Shown here: positions 1 through 8,538 of the stretch, in pieces
How positions within the stretch are numbered: the stretch's first letter is position 1
Layout of the letters: each line of letters opens with the position of its first letter
From: Chitinophagaceae bacterium
Lineage (GTDB): Bacteria > Bacteroidota > Bacteroidia > Chitinophagales > Chitinophagaceae
Direction: 5' to 3'
Length of the DNA: 14,533 nucleotides
NCBI GenBank assembly: GCA_025455245.1
Contig: JALOMX010000025.1
Coordinates: 1-14,533 of the forward strand
Notes under the pieces: generated by a model
What the model saw: only the letters and a program-made list of their open reading frames with translations
Told to the model about the DNA's origin: nothing
The model's database searches: none
Position numbers and translations under genes: made by a program

Positions 1-1173
1 TTCTTTCTGCCACCTTATTTGCCCGAAAGCGGTATGCTGCCTGCCGAGGTATTGTTGTGTTCCGTACCATGAATCCTGATGGTGATAATTATAGGATGCC
101 TCTGCCAGAATATTTTTGGATAACCCATATTGCCCGATAAATTCTGCCCGTCGGGTATCAATGCTCTCACCATAAATGCTGTCGGTTCCTTTAAATACCG
201 GTGTCCATTGCATTTCGCCGCCCCACCTGTTTTCGGTTAAGTAGCGCACAGCAAAAGATGCCGGCAGATTATTTTTTCGGTCGAAATTCCACTTATTGAA
301 TATTGAAAGCCTCTTTTGCAGTGTGAGGTCGGTAAAATTATCGCCATTCACATCCATTGGATTTGAGTAATTAAAATAATTGATTCCAAGTAATGCATTG
401 GCGTTTTTAAGTTTTATTTTCGAACTGATATCGGTATTCCATTCGCCCATAGTAGTGCCGCTTACATCTGCCGAGAGTGTGTGTGCAGTCAAGGGGTCCA
501 CCGTTATAATGTTAATGATTCCTGCAACGGCTTCACTGCCGTACAAAGTAGATGCAGGGCCTTTTACAACTTCAATTCTTTTTACCATGCTGTTGGGGAT
601 GCCACTTAAACCATAAACGGTGCTAAGGCTGCTTACAATCGGCATCCCATCAATCAGTACCATAGTATAAGGCCCATCAAGACCGTTTATCCTTATTTCG
701 CCGGTGTTGCATACGTTGCAGGTTACCTGACTCCTTACTCCATTGATCATAGTCACCGCATCAAACAATGATGGGGTTGGGTTACGTTTAAAGTGTTTTG
801 CATTATAGGATTCAACAGGGATAGCCGATTCCATTCGTTGCATTTGCCTGAGTGATGCGCTTACCACCACATCCTTCAGTTCCCCCGCCTTTGGCACAAG
901 GTTGATGATAATGGTTCCGGAAGAAGGGTTTAGTTCTGCGGTGGTGTGTTGATATCCAACTGCGGTGACGGTCACTTTTTTTCTTTGCAGCACCTCAATT
1001 AAAAGAACTCCTTGAGGGTCGCTGACATAATGCTGTTCTTCCAGATGCAAAGTTGCACCGGACACCGGTTCACCGCTTAACAGGTCGCGGACTTCAATCC
1101 TGATGGTAACACCATTCGGAAAAACCGGGTTCATAAAGAAAATTGTGATCAGCAGATAGAAGAAATGCCTCAT
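1..1173 (-). CDS. TonB-dependent outer-membrane receptor, N-terminal part (cut by left window edge)
   Basis: The reading frame is open from an ATG at 1173 to the window edge, giving 391 residues and no stop. Residues 1-20 form a signal peptide (MRHFFYLLITIFF). Residues about 22-95 look like a carboxypeptidase-like regulatory domain, the extension common in Bacteroidota receptors. Residues about 100-225 are the plug domain, with INGLDGPYTMVLIDGMPI, IEVVKGPASTLYGSEA and GIINIIT. The beta-barrel begins after about 230 and is incomplete. Family knowledge: such proteins import siderophores, cobalamin, haem, metals or glycans across the outer membrane with TonB energy. The plug carries a CNVC pair (Cys152, Cys155) just before EIRINGLDG, where many family members have no cysteine; this may bind a metal, but the substrate cannot be read from sequence. 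The gene follows an AraC regulator on the same strand, separated from it by a terminator, so it probably has its own promoter. No clear Shine-Dalgarno is present; the leader is A/T-rich. Confidence 0.93.
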   Translation of the reverse strand, partial: MRHFFYLLITIFFMNPVFPNGVTIRIEVRDLLSGEPVSGATLHLEEQHYVSDPQGVLLIEVLQRKKVTVTAVGYQHTTAELNPSSGTIIINLVPKAGELKDVVVSASLRQMQRMESAIPVESYNAKHFKRNPTPSLFDAVTMINGVRSQVTCNVCNTGEIRINGLDGPYTMVLIDGMPIVSSLSTVYGLSGIPNSMVKRIEVVKGPASTLYGSEAVAGIINIITVDPLTAHTLSADVSGTTMGEWNTDISSKIKLKNANALLGINYFNYSNPMDVNGDNFTDLTLQKRLSIFNKWNFDRKNNLPASFAVRYLTENRWGGEMQWTPVFKGTDSIYGESIDTRRAEFIGQYGLSKNILAEASYNYHHQDSWYGTQQYLGRQHTAFGQIRWQKE

Positions 1174-1201
1174 TTTTAGTCTTGTCTAAAAAAAAATTTA
1201 G
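1173..1201 (-). promoter_or_regulatory. Competing inverted repeats in the receptor leader, touching the start codon
   Basis: Read on the minus strand, the leader has three related blocks: CTAAA, then TTTTTAG, then CTAAAAA, whose last A is the first base of the receptor ATG. The middle block can pair with either neighbour: a 7-bp stem with the third block over a 6-nt loop, or a shorter stem with the first. The stems are almost all A/U and would be weak alone. It could be an operator or a start-site hairpin, or simply low-complexity AT-rich leader. Confidence 0.3.
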
Positions 1202-1254
1202 ATAAAAATAAAACAAGGTTGATGATAAGCCAAAATATTTTTGTGAAAAAACAT

Positions 1255-1276
1255 AAAAAAACCGGCCTATGCCGGT
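1255..1276 (-). terminator. Rho-independent terminator of the AraC-family gene
   Basis: On the minus strand, ACCGGC, a 4-nt loop and GCCGGT form a perfect 6-bp GC-rich stem followed by a run of T. It lies 25 bp past the stop of the AraC-family gene and 82 bp before the receptor start. This implies that regulator and receptor are transcribed separately. Confidence 0.85.
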
Positions 1277-1300
1277 CAAAAAGTTTTGATGAAATTTATC

Positions 1301-2245
1301 TTACCGCACAAGAAGGTCGCAGGGTTTTATACCCGTATGTTTTTTAAAAGCGGTACTAAAATGCGATATACTTGAATACCCAAGTAATGCAGAAACATCC
1401 GTTACGCTTAAACCTTTTTCATACAAAAGGTATTTGGCATGTTCCATTCGCTGACTCTGATAAAAGTCGAAGATTGTTGTGCCAAACATTTCTTTAAACC
1501 CCTTTTTAAGGTAACATTCGTTGGTGGCTACCTTGCGGGCAAGGTCTTTTATGGTAATGGGATCGCCAATATGTTGCAGCAAAATCTCCCTTGCCTTCAC
1601 AATGGTTTCCCGGCCTCTTTCATCTTCCAGAAATTTGCATTGATAAACTTTATCACGGTCACCTTCTCCAAAAAGGCAATCCATACTGTAAACCAACAAA
1701 AATTGAATCTGGCTATTCAGGAAAATATTTTCCATTGCCCCGGTATACTTGTGGTTAAATAAACTTCCAAGAATGAGGCGGTTTTTATTGCATAACGGGA
1801 TGATTTGCGTTACGGATTGGTTATGCTCAAATGAAAGGTATTTTTCAGCTTCGCTGATGGCAGCTTTGGTACTTAAAAATTGTTTTAAATAACTATAAGT
1901 GAAACTGAAAGAATATACGTCAACCGTATCAACAACTTCGCTGCAATTAGATAAACCGGTTTTTTTGCAGGAGGTACCTTCATCACACTCGTCTTCCTCG
2001 CAATAAGCCTGCCCTGCTACACAAAATTTTAGTTTTAAAGAATTATCAGGATTGTTTTCGGAAATATAGGTGTATTCCATCATTCCTATATCATCAGGCT
2101 GCCATCCGGGTTGTTTAACATACCTGCGCATGTCATAACTTACGGAATTGGGTATCTGCTTTTCACGGCGGAAGATGATCATCAGTTGGTCCACCATCAG
2201 TTCCCGACGTACACTCTCACTTAATATAGCTAAAGACTCCGGCAT
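1301..2245 (-). CDS. AraC-family transcriptional regulator with N-terminal cysteine cluster
   Basis: The C-terminal 85 residues or so are a typical AraC/XylS two-helix-turn-helix DNA-binding domain: ITIKDLARKVATNECYLKKG is the first, and LSVTDVSALLGYSSISHFST, ending in AFKKHTGIKP, is the second. The N-terminal part is not a cupin I recognise. It holds five cysteines at 75, 82, 87, 93 and 101 in a hydrophilic stretch (KFCVAGQAYCEEDECDEG), spaced like a metal or redox site. Inference: it senses a metal, metal complex or thiol-reactive signal and controls the receptor next door. I chose the ATG at 2245 (314 aa). A TTG at 2275 would add ten residues, and ATGs at 2197 or 2182 would shorten the protein. 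A -7-like TATTTTTG at 2252-2259 on the minus strand, just upstream of 2245, would fit a short leader or one of the later starts. The methyltransferase gene diverges from it. Confidence 0.9.
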   Translation of the reverse strand: MPESLAILSESVRRELMVDQLMIIFRREKQIPNSVSYDMRRYVKQPGWQPDDIGMMEYTYISENNPDNSLKLKFCVAGQAYCEEDECDEGTSCKKTGLSNCSEVVDTVDVYSFSFTYSYLKQFLSTKAAISEAEKYLSFEHNQSVTQIIPLCNKNRLILGSLFNHKYTGAMENIFLNSQIQFLLVYSMDCLFGEGDRDKVYQCKFLEDERGRETIVKAREILLQHIGDPITIKDLARKVATNECYLKKGFKEMFGTTIFDFYQSQRMEHAKYLLYEKGLSVTDVSALLGYSSISHFSTAFKKHTGIKPCDLLVR

Positions 2246-2251
2246 ATACTG

Positions 2252-2259
2252 CAAAAATA
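2252..2259 (-). promoter_or_regulatory. Possible -7 promoter element of the AraC-family gene
   Basis: TATTTTTG on the minus strand matches the Bacteroidota -7 consensus TAnnTTTG at every fixed position. It ends 6 bp before the ATG at 2245, so a transcript from it would be almost leaderless for that start or have a leader of about 50 nt for the ATG at 2197. No good -33 TTTG at the usual spacing is evident. Confidence 0.35.
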
Positions 2260-2336
2260 GATAATCAATATACAAACATTGGTAATTTAACCTTTCGAAT
2301 TCGGGAATCGTCCCTGATTGCCCTTAGAATTAAGTA

Positions 2337-2345
2337 AACCTTTGC
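2337..2345 (+). promoter_or_regulatory. Possible -7 promoter element upstream of the secreted methyltransferase gene
   Basis: ACCTTTGCA resembles the common Bacteroidota -7 form TAnnTTTGCA, missing the leading TA. It would give a leader of about 170 nt before the ATG at 2524. The 278-bp divergent region also contains a perfect CGAATTCG palindrome (2296-2303) between the two promoters, a possible but unproven operator. Confidence 0.3.
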
Positions 2346-2523
2346 ACGAATGATCATTTGGCGTTGCGTCCATCCATGGCAATAAGGAAAATGAACGGCA
2401 GCATCCTTTACCATATCCACGAAAATGAAAGCATAATCTGAAAGGTTGCCTTTCCTTTTTCCAATACTTAAATTAACGCTGAATGTATCAACCATTGATG
2501 CAGAAATTTTGTTTTCCCTTTCT

Positions 2524-3255
2524 ATGAAAAAGCACTTTTTTCTCAGCACGGTTGCCTTGTTTTTTACACTTGTTTTTTCAGATATATCCTATGCACAAGC
2601 CATATACAGTTACAAAAAGGCCGACCCTGATGGTACGGGAAAATGGTATATGGGCAGGGAAATTGCCCATGTAATGAGCCACTATGGAATAGGCTGGCTT
2701 GAAAGAAGTGAGCGTGAGGAAGAAGAAAGAACGAGTATGCTGTTAAAAAATCTGGGATTAAAACAGGGCGAGGTTGTGGCGGATATTGGTGCAGGCAGCG
2801 GATATCATGCTGTTCGAATGGCCCCGATGGTGGCACCCGCAGGCAAAATAATGGCCATTGATATTCAGGAAGAAATGCTGGAATTCATCAGGCAGAGGTC
2901 AAAAAAGTTAAACCTTACCAATATTCAGCCCGTTCTGGGGTCGGAGCAGTCCCTGGAATTAACCCCTTCTTCGGTTGATAAAATGTTGCTTGTGGATGTG
3001 TACCATGAATTTTCTTTTCCAAGGGAAATGGGCCTTTCCATGTTTCGGACACTTAAGCCCGGCGGAAGGATTTTTCTCGGCGGAAGGATTTTTCTTATTG
3101 AATTCCGGGCGGAAGATCCGGATGTGCCGATAAAAAGGTTGCACAAAATGACTGAAACGCAAGCCAAACGGGAATTGGAAGCCGTAGGTTTTGTTTTTGA
3201 AAAGAACCTTGACAATCTTCCCTGGCAGCATTGCCTCATTTTCCGGAAACCATAA
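2524..3255 (+). CDS. Exported class I SAM-dependent methyltransferase with in-frame repeat
   Basis: The 243-residue product starts with a signal peptide (MKKHFFLSTVALFFTLVFSD, likely cleaved near YAQA at 23-26). I chose the ATG at 2524 because it puts this signal exactly at the N-terminus; an upstream TTG at 2446 would bury it. Residues 85-96 (VADIGAGSGYHA) are SAM-binding motif I, Asp113 in AIDI fits the acidic ribose-binding residue, and LKPGG (177-181) is the usual motif before a core strand. Residues 180-185 (GGRIFL) are repeated exactly at 186-191. An exported methyltransferase is puzzling, since SAM is cytosolic; similar signal-bearing proteins are, as far as I recall, found in Bacteroidota, but their substrate is unknown to me. 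The gene diverges from the AraC regulator; a long gap separates it from gyrB. Confidence 0.88.
   Translation: MKKHFFLSTVALFFTLVFSDISYAQAIYSYKKADPDGTGKWYMGREIAHVMSHYGIGWLERSEREEEERTSMLLKNLGLKQGEVVADIGAGSGYHAVRMAPMVAPAGKIMAIDIQEEMLEFIRQRSKKLNLTNIQPVLGSEQSLELTPSSVDKMLLVDVYHEFSFPREMGLSMFRTLKPGGRIFLGGRIFLIEFRAEDPDVPIKRLHKMTETQAKRELEAVGFVFEKNLDNLPWQHCLIFRKP
3061..3096 (+). repeat. 18-bp tandem duplication inside the methyltransferase gene
   Basis: The block starting GGCGGAAGGATTTTTCT (3061-3078) is repeated immediately at 3079-3096, differing only in the last base (C versus T). It stays in frame and doubles GGRIFL. With one copy the sequence would read LKPGGRIFLIEFRAED, the normal pattern for this fold, so the second copy looks like an insertion. 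Confidence 0.95.
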
Positions 3256-3528
3256 AAATGAAAATGTTTTCACCATGATTAAAACGATGACTTCCATAAT
3301 ACCCCATTCCACCAAATCAAACAGTGGGGGTGAATATTGTGAACCAACCGGTAAATGGCTGAAATAAGCATGCCCCGGATATGGCGGAGAAACCTATTCA
3401 GGAATACATTTTCAGGTTGCTCAGGTGGGATTACGCAGATTTTTTAATTTGAAAAAAAACCTGCTTTTTCTTACTGGTTTAATTGCCATTTTTTGGGGAT
3501 AAGTTGAACATTATTTGCGGTATTAAAC
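3256..3528. other. Intergenic stretch between methyltransferase gene and gyrB promoter
   Basis: I find no convincing gene here. The plus strand has a 30-codon ATG frame starting at 3275 and a 23-codon one near 3380, both without supporting signal. An inverted repeat ACCCC (3301-3305) / GGGGT (3327-3331) has a large loop and no T-run. No strong terminator directly follows the methyltransferase gene; the nearest good one is at 3572-3599. Confidence 0.5.
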
Positions 3529-3560
3529 TTGTTGCCCTTGTTGCATTTTTGTACATTTGC
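3529..3560 (+). promoter_or_regulatory. Probable gyrB promoter
   Basis: TACATTTGC at 3552-3560 is a full match to the Bacteroidota -7 element TAnnTTTG, and a TTG (3529-3531) lies 20 bp upstream as a fair -33 element. Transcription would begin near 3566, giving a leader of close to 90 nt before the gyrB ATG. Confidence 0.6.
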
Positions 3561-3571
3561 CCACCTTGAAA

Positions 3572-3599
3572 AAGGGGCATTCCTGTCCCTTCTTTTTTT
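3572..3599 (+). terminator. Terminator-like hairpin in the gyrB leader
   Basis: AAGGGGC, a 6-nt loop and GTCCCTT form a 7-bp stem (one G-U pair), followed by C and seven T. By shape it is a rho-independent terminator. It sits about 6 bp after the inferred gyrB transcription start and 53 bp before the gyrB ATG. It either ends readthrough from the upstream gene or acts as an attenuator on gyrB. Confidence 0.6.
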
Positions 3600-3634
3600 G
3601 AATCAATCAGGGAAAAAATTACAGGAAAAATTAA

Positions 3635-5653
<2,019 letters not shown>

Positions 5654-5661
5654 TTTTTTCT

Positions 5662-5675
5662 GAAAATTAATTTTC
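5662..5675. repeat. 14-bp perfect palindrome after gyrB
   Basis: GAAAATTAATTTTC reads the same on both strands. It lies 8 bp after the gyrB stop and directly before the larger hairpin. It could be a protein-binding site or part of the gyrB 3' end structure; its low GC content means chance is possible. Confidence 0.5.
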
Positions 5676-5678
5676 GAC

Positions 5679-5727
5679 AGGGGCAGCATATACATGAAGC
5701 CAATTATTCATGTATATTGCTGCCTCT
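5679..5727 (+). repeat. Long inverted repeat (about 20 bp arms) between gyrB and the DinB-family gene
   Basis: The left arm (5679-5698, core GGCAGCATATACATGAA) pairs with the right arm (5707-5727, core TTCATGTATATTGCTGCC) over an 8-nt loop. The stem has one bulged T and one G-T pair. It ends 14 bp before the DinB-family ATG. No T-run follows, so it is not a textbook terminator, but an RNA hairpin this long would be very stable. It may protect the gyrB 3' end, reduce readthrough, or mask the downstream start. Confidence 0.85.
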
Positions 5728-5741
5728 AAACGTTTTGCTAT

Positions 5742-6239
5742 ATGCATGATCTTCTTAAGCTTTTTGCTTCCTATAATGTTTGGGCAAATCACCGGATTAT
5801 CTTTCATATTTTACAGATGCCCGAAACCACATGGATGCAGCAAACCCCTTCAAGCTTTGATAGTTTGTATAAAACCATTTTGCATATGTGGGATGCCGAA
5901 AGCGGATGGTGGCAACGGATGCGAAATCATGAAAATATCATTTTCCCTTCGAAGACCTTCGACCCAAGCATGAAAGATGCCTGCAACGGACTTTTGCATC
6001 AAAGCATGCAATGGGAGGAACTCGTGAATAATCAGTTGAATGATGAAGTTTTGAAAAGTAATCTTTACTACCACAATTCCAAAGGCGAACAGTTTATGCA
6101 GCCGGTTTCTCAGGTAGTACTGCATGTGTTTAACCATAGTACTTATCACAGGGGGCAAATTGTTACTATGATGAGGGCGCTTGGGGAAAAGAATCCTCCT
6201 CAGACCGACTTTATCCATTTTACCCGGAAAAAAGAGTAA
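5742..6239 (+). CDS. DinB-family (damage-inducible-like) putative metal-binding protein
   Basis: The 165-residue product matches the DinB/YfiT-like four-helix bundle family. It starts MHDLLKLFASYNVWANHRI, the usual first helix with the xxWANxR pattern, and ends with HVFNHSTYHRGQIV, the family signature. His48, His132 and His136 are the likely metal triad; His128 lies on the same helix face. Family members are small cytoplasmic proteins, several of them thiol-dependent transferases or hydrolases using bacillithiol or mycothiol, but the substrate here is unknown. The ATG at 5742 is the natural start; the overlapping frame from 5710 is a shadow. It lies 88 bp after gyrB on the same strand behind a strong hairpin, so co-transcription is uncertain. 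Confidence 0.88.
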   Translation: MHDLLKLFASYNVWANHRIIFHILQMPETTWMQQTPSSFDSLYKTILHMWDAESGWWQRMRNHENIIFPSKTFDPSMKDACNGLLHQSMQWEELVNNQLNDEVLKSNLYYHNSKGEQFMQPVSQVVLHVFNHSTYHRGQIVTMMRALGEKNPPQTDFIHFTRKKE

Positions 6240-6246
6240 TTTACCC

Positions 6247-6263
6247 TGACACCTGTCATTTTT
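6247..6263 (+). terminator. Weak terminator after the DinB-family gene
   Basis: TGACA, CC and TGTCA form a short inverted repeat followed by five T, 8 bp past the stop. The loop is very tight (a 4-bp stem with a 4-nt loop is likelier), so termination would be partial. Confidence 0.35.
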
Positions 6264-6307
6264 CAATGATATAATATTCTGGTACTTTGCCGGATAAAAT
6301 TGCTGCC

Positions 6308-7987
6308 ATGTCATCATTTCCAACGGACCTTGCCATAGCGCAGGCTGCCGGTATTAAGCATATCAAAGAGATAGCCGCTTCACTTGGTATTAATAACGAC
6401 GATCTTGAATACTATGGTAAATACAAAGCCAAGTTACCCCTTAAGTTAATCGATCATCAAAAGGTTGCAACAGGCAATCTTGTTCTCGTAACAGCAATAA
6501 CACCAACTCCCTACGGTGAGGGTAAAACCACTATGAGCGTTGGGCTTACGGATGGATTAAATCGTATTGGCGAAAAGGCTATGGCCGTTCTGCGTGAGCC
6601 ATCATTGGGGCCTGTATTTGGAATAAAGGGTGGTGCTGCGGGTGGGGGATACGCACAGGTGATTCCCATGGAAGATATAAACCTGCATTTTACCGGTGAT
6701 TTTGCTGCCATCGAAAAGGCAAATAACCTTTTGTCTGCATTGATTGACAACAACCTGCAGGATAAAAAGAGATCGGTGGGCCTTGACCCAAGGACCATTG
6801 TGTGGAAACGTGTAATGGACATGAATGACCGTTCATTGAGGCAAATACTGATCGGGCTTGGTGGAAAGGCAAACGGCATTCCGAGGGAAGAAGGATTTAA
6901 TATTACACCTGCCTCAGAAATTATGGCTATCCTTTGTTTGAGCAGGAGCATTTCGGACCTAAAAGAAAGATTAGGGAATATTTTCATTGGAATGACTTAT
7001 GAAGGAAAGCCTGTTTTTGCCAGAGACCTCAATGCGGTAGGAGCCATGGCTGCATTGTTGAAAGATGCCATAAAGCCTAACCTTGTTCAAACACTTGAAG
7101 GTAACGGGGCGATTTTGCATGGAGGGCCTTTTGCAAGCATTGCACAAGGTACCAACAGTATACTTGCAACGTGGATGGGATTGACGTTGTCAAAATATGT
7201 GGTAACCGAGGCCGGCTTTGCTGCCGATCTTGGGGCTGAGAAATTCTTCGATATCAAATGTCAGTCTGCAGGACTCGTTCCCAAAGCAGTAGTCCTTGTG
7301 GTAACGATCAAGGCCCTGCGGCATCATGGGGGTGCTGTAAAAGAAGGGTTATTGGAGCCGAACCCCGAAGCCGTAAGCAAAGGGTTGCCAAATATGGAAA
7401 AGCATATTGAAAACCTGAAAGCATTTGGTATGCACCCCGTAGTTTGTATCAACCGTTTCCCCAACGACAGTAAAGAAGAAATTGCCCTTGTACAGCAATC
7501 CGCGGGACGTTATAATGTAAGCGCAGTGGAATGTGATGCGTTTGCCAGGGGCGGGGAAGGAGCAGTTAAACTTGCCGGGGAGGTAAAACATGTTGTTGAA
7601 AACGGGTTATGCCATTTTAAGCCTCTGTTTGATGAAAAAGCTCCGGTGGAAGTGAAAATTTTAAAAATCGCTACCACTATTTATGGGGCAAAAGATGTAG
7701 CATATTCCGTAAAAGCCAGAACCCATTTAAAAACCATTAAGGCGCTTGGTTTTGATAATCTGCCTGTATGCATGGCCAAAACCCCGAAGAGCCTTTCAGA
7801 TGATGAAAAACAACTGGGAAGGCCACGGGACTTTATTGCCACTGTAAGGGAGTTTGAATTTGCATCCGGCGCAGGTTTTGTCATTCCAATCCTCGGTGAT
7901 ATGATGAGGATGCCCGGCCTTCCATCTACACCGGCCGCTGAAAATATTGACCTCACAGACGATGGAAGAATCATTGGTCTCTTTTAA
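6308..7987 (+). CDS. fhs: Formate-tetrahydrofolate ligase (formyltetrahydrofolate synthetase)
   Basis: The enzyme makes 10-formyl-tetrahydrofolate from formate, ATP and tetrahydrofolate, feeding purine and formyl-methionine synthesis or running in reverse to recover ATP. The 559-residue product has the P-loop TPTPYGEGKTT (66-76), the family signature LREPSLGPVFGIKGGAAGGG, and INLHFTGD. Later family blocks include FDIKCQSAG and a C-terminus ending PAAENIDLTDDGRIIGLF. Length is normal for the family (about 555). I start at the ATG at 6308; an upstream TTG at 6287 would add seven unsupported residues. GTACTTTGC just upstream (6282-6290) resembles a -7 element (two mismatches), suggesting its own promoter. 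No folD or other C1 gene is adjacent. The cytochrome-like gene begins 28 bp downstream and is probably in the same transcript. Confidence 0.96.
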   Translation: MSSFPTDLAIAQAAGIKHIKEIAASLGINNDDLEYYGKYKAKLPLKLIDHQKVATGNLVLVTAITPTPYGEGKTTMSVGLTDGLNRIGEKAMAVLREPSLGPVFGIKGGAAGGGYAQVIPMEDINLHFTGDFAAIEKANNLLSALIDNNLQDKKRSVGLDPRTIVWKRVMDMNDRSLRQILIGLGGKANGIPREEGFNITPASEIMAILCLSRSISDLKERLGNIFIGMTYEGKPVFARDLNAVGAMAALLKDAIKPNLVQTLEGNGAILHGGPFASIAQGTNSILATWMGLTLSKYVVTEAGFAADLGAEKFFDIKCQSAGLVPKAVVLVVTIKALRHHGGAVKEGLLEPNPEAVSKGLPNMEKHIENLKAFGMHPVVCINRFPNDSKEEIALVQQSAGRYNVSAVECDAFARGGEGAVKLAGEVKHVVENGLCHFKPLFDEKAPVEVKILKIATTIYGAKDVAYSVKARTHLKTIKALGFDNLPVCMAKTPKSLSDDEKQLGRPRDFIATVREFEFASGAGFVIPILGDMMRMPGLPSTPAAENIDLTDDGRIIGLF

Positions 7988-8015
7988 TTTTCCATAAGGC
8001 AAAACCGGTCAGTTG

Positions 8016-8450
8016 ATGAAAAAAATATTGATTTTTTCTTCCTTAGTTGTAACCGTCATTTTGTTCTTGCTGGTAAATTCAAAGTTGTCTTATTATTCAC
8101 CATCCGGTTATTTGCATAAGGACCTGAGTGAACAAATGGATGCCCTTGCTATTTTTCAGGGCGCTATAGGTGAAGAAATCAAACGGGGAAAACCTGAGAA
8201 TTCATTATGGCTTGTGGATGGCCTTGACAGCGTTTTATTACTGATTACGGAAAGGCTTAATCATCATAAGAATCTGATTAAACCATTCGATCATTATTAT
8301 GAAACTAAAATGAAAGAACCTGTAAACATGTTGAGAAGAGCTATTCTGAATAATGATACAGCAGCTTCACATACAGCATACAAGCTACTTGTAAAGAAGT
8401 GTAACAGCTGCCACAACCTGCATGAAGTAGAGGAGAGAGCACATTATTAG
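8016..8450 (+). CDS. Membrane-anchored cytochrome c'/c556-like protein with one CxxCH haem site
   Basis: The 144-residue product has an N-terminal hydrophobic segment (residues 3-22, IFSSLVVTVILFLLV), acting as an export signal or membrane anchor. The rest is helical and polar and ends with a single CNSCH haem-attachment motif (Cys129, Cys132, His133). A C-terminal CxxCH on a four-helix-like protein of about 120 residues fits the cytochrome c'/c556 fold rather than class I cytochrome c, where the motif is near the N-terminus. Expected location is the periplasmic face of the inner membrane, haem attached after export. Its partner is unknown. The ATG at 8016 is preferred to the overlapping TTG at 8013. 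It follows fhs closely, with no obvious functional link. The family call is by layout only; the CxxCH motif itself is certain. Confidence 0.75.
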   Translation: MKKILIFSSLVVTVILFLLVNSKLSYYSPSGYLHKDLSEQMDALAIFQGAIGEEIKRGKPENSLWLVDGLDSVLLLITERLNHHKNLIKPFDHYYETKMKEPVNMLRRAILNNDTAASHTAYKLLVKKCNSCHNLHEVEERAHY

Positions 8451-8491
8451 AAAAAGGTTGATTGGGTGATAAACCTTAAATGGATTCGTCT

Positions 8492-8515
8492 GATTAACTT
8501 ATTAATCCTTTTTTT
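8492..8515 (+). terminator. Probable terminator between the cytochrome-like gene and fabH
   Basis: GATTAA, a 4-nt loop and TTAATC form a perfect 6-bp stem followed by C and seven T. The stem is AT-rich, so it is weak on its own. It lies 41 bp past the stop in the convergent gap before fabH, where a terminator is expected. Confidence 0.5.
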
Positions 8516-8538
8516 CGTAACCAAATACGGGTTGGTCA

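Noticed and set aside
1094..1279. Minus-strand 61-codon frame across the receptor start
   Set aside because: It is out of frame with the receptor signal peptide, crosses the AraC terminator and has no family character.
2446..2523. N-terminal extension of the methyltransferase from a TTG
   Set aside because: It would place 26 residues before a clear signal peptide; the ATG at 2524 fits better.
3275..3367. 30-codon ATG frame in the gap before gyrB
   Set aside because: No ribosome site, no recognisable product, and the length is expected by chance.
5710..5973. 87-codon plus-strand frame overlapping the DinB-family start
   Set aside because: It begins inside the hairpin and runs out of frame with the recognised DinB-family protein.
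5850..6323. 157-codon minus-strand frame opposite the DinB-family gene
   Set aside because: The plus-strand frame has a full family signature; this is its antisense shadow.
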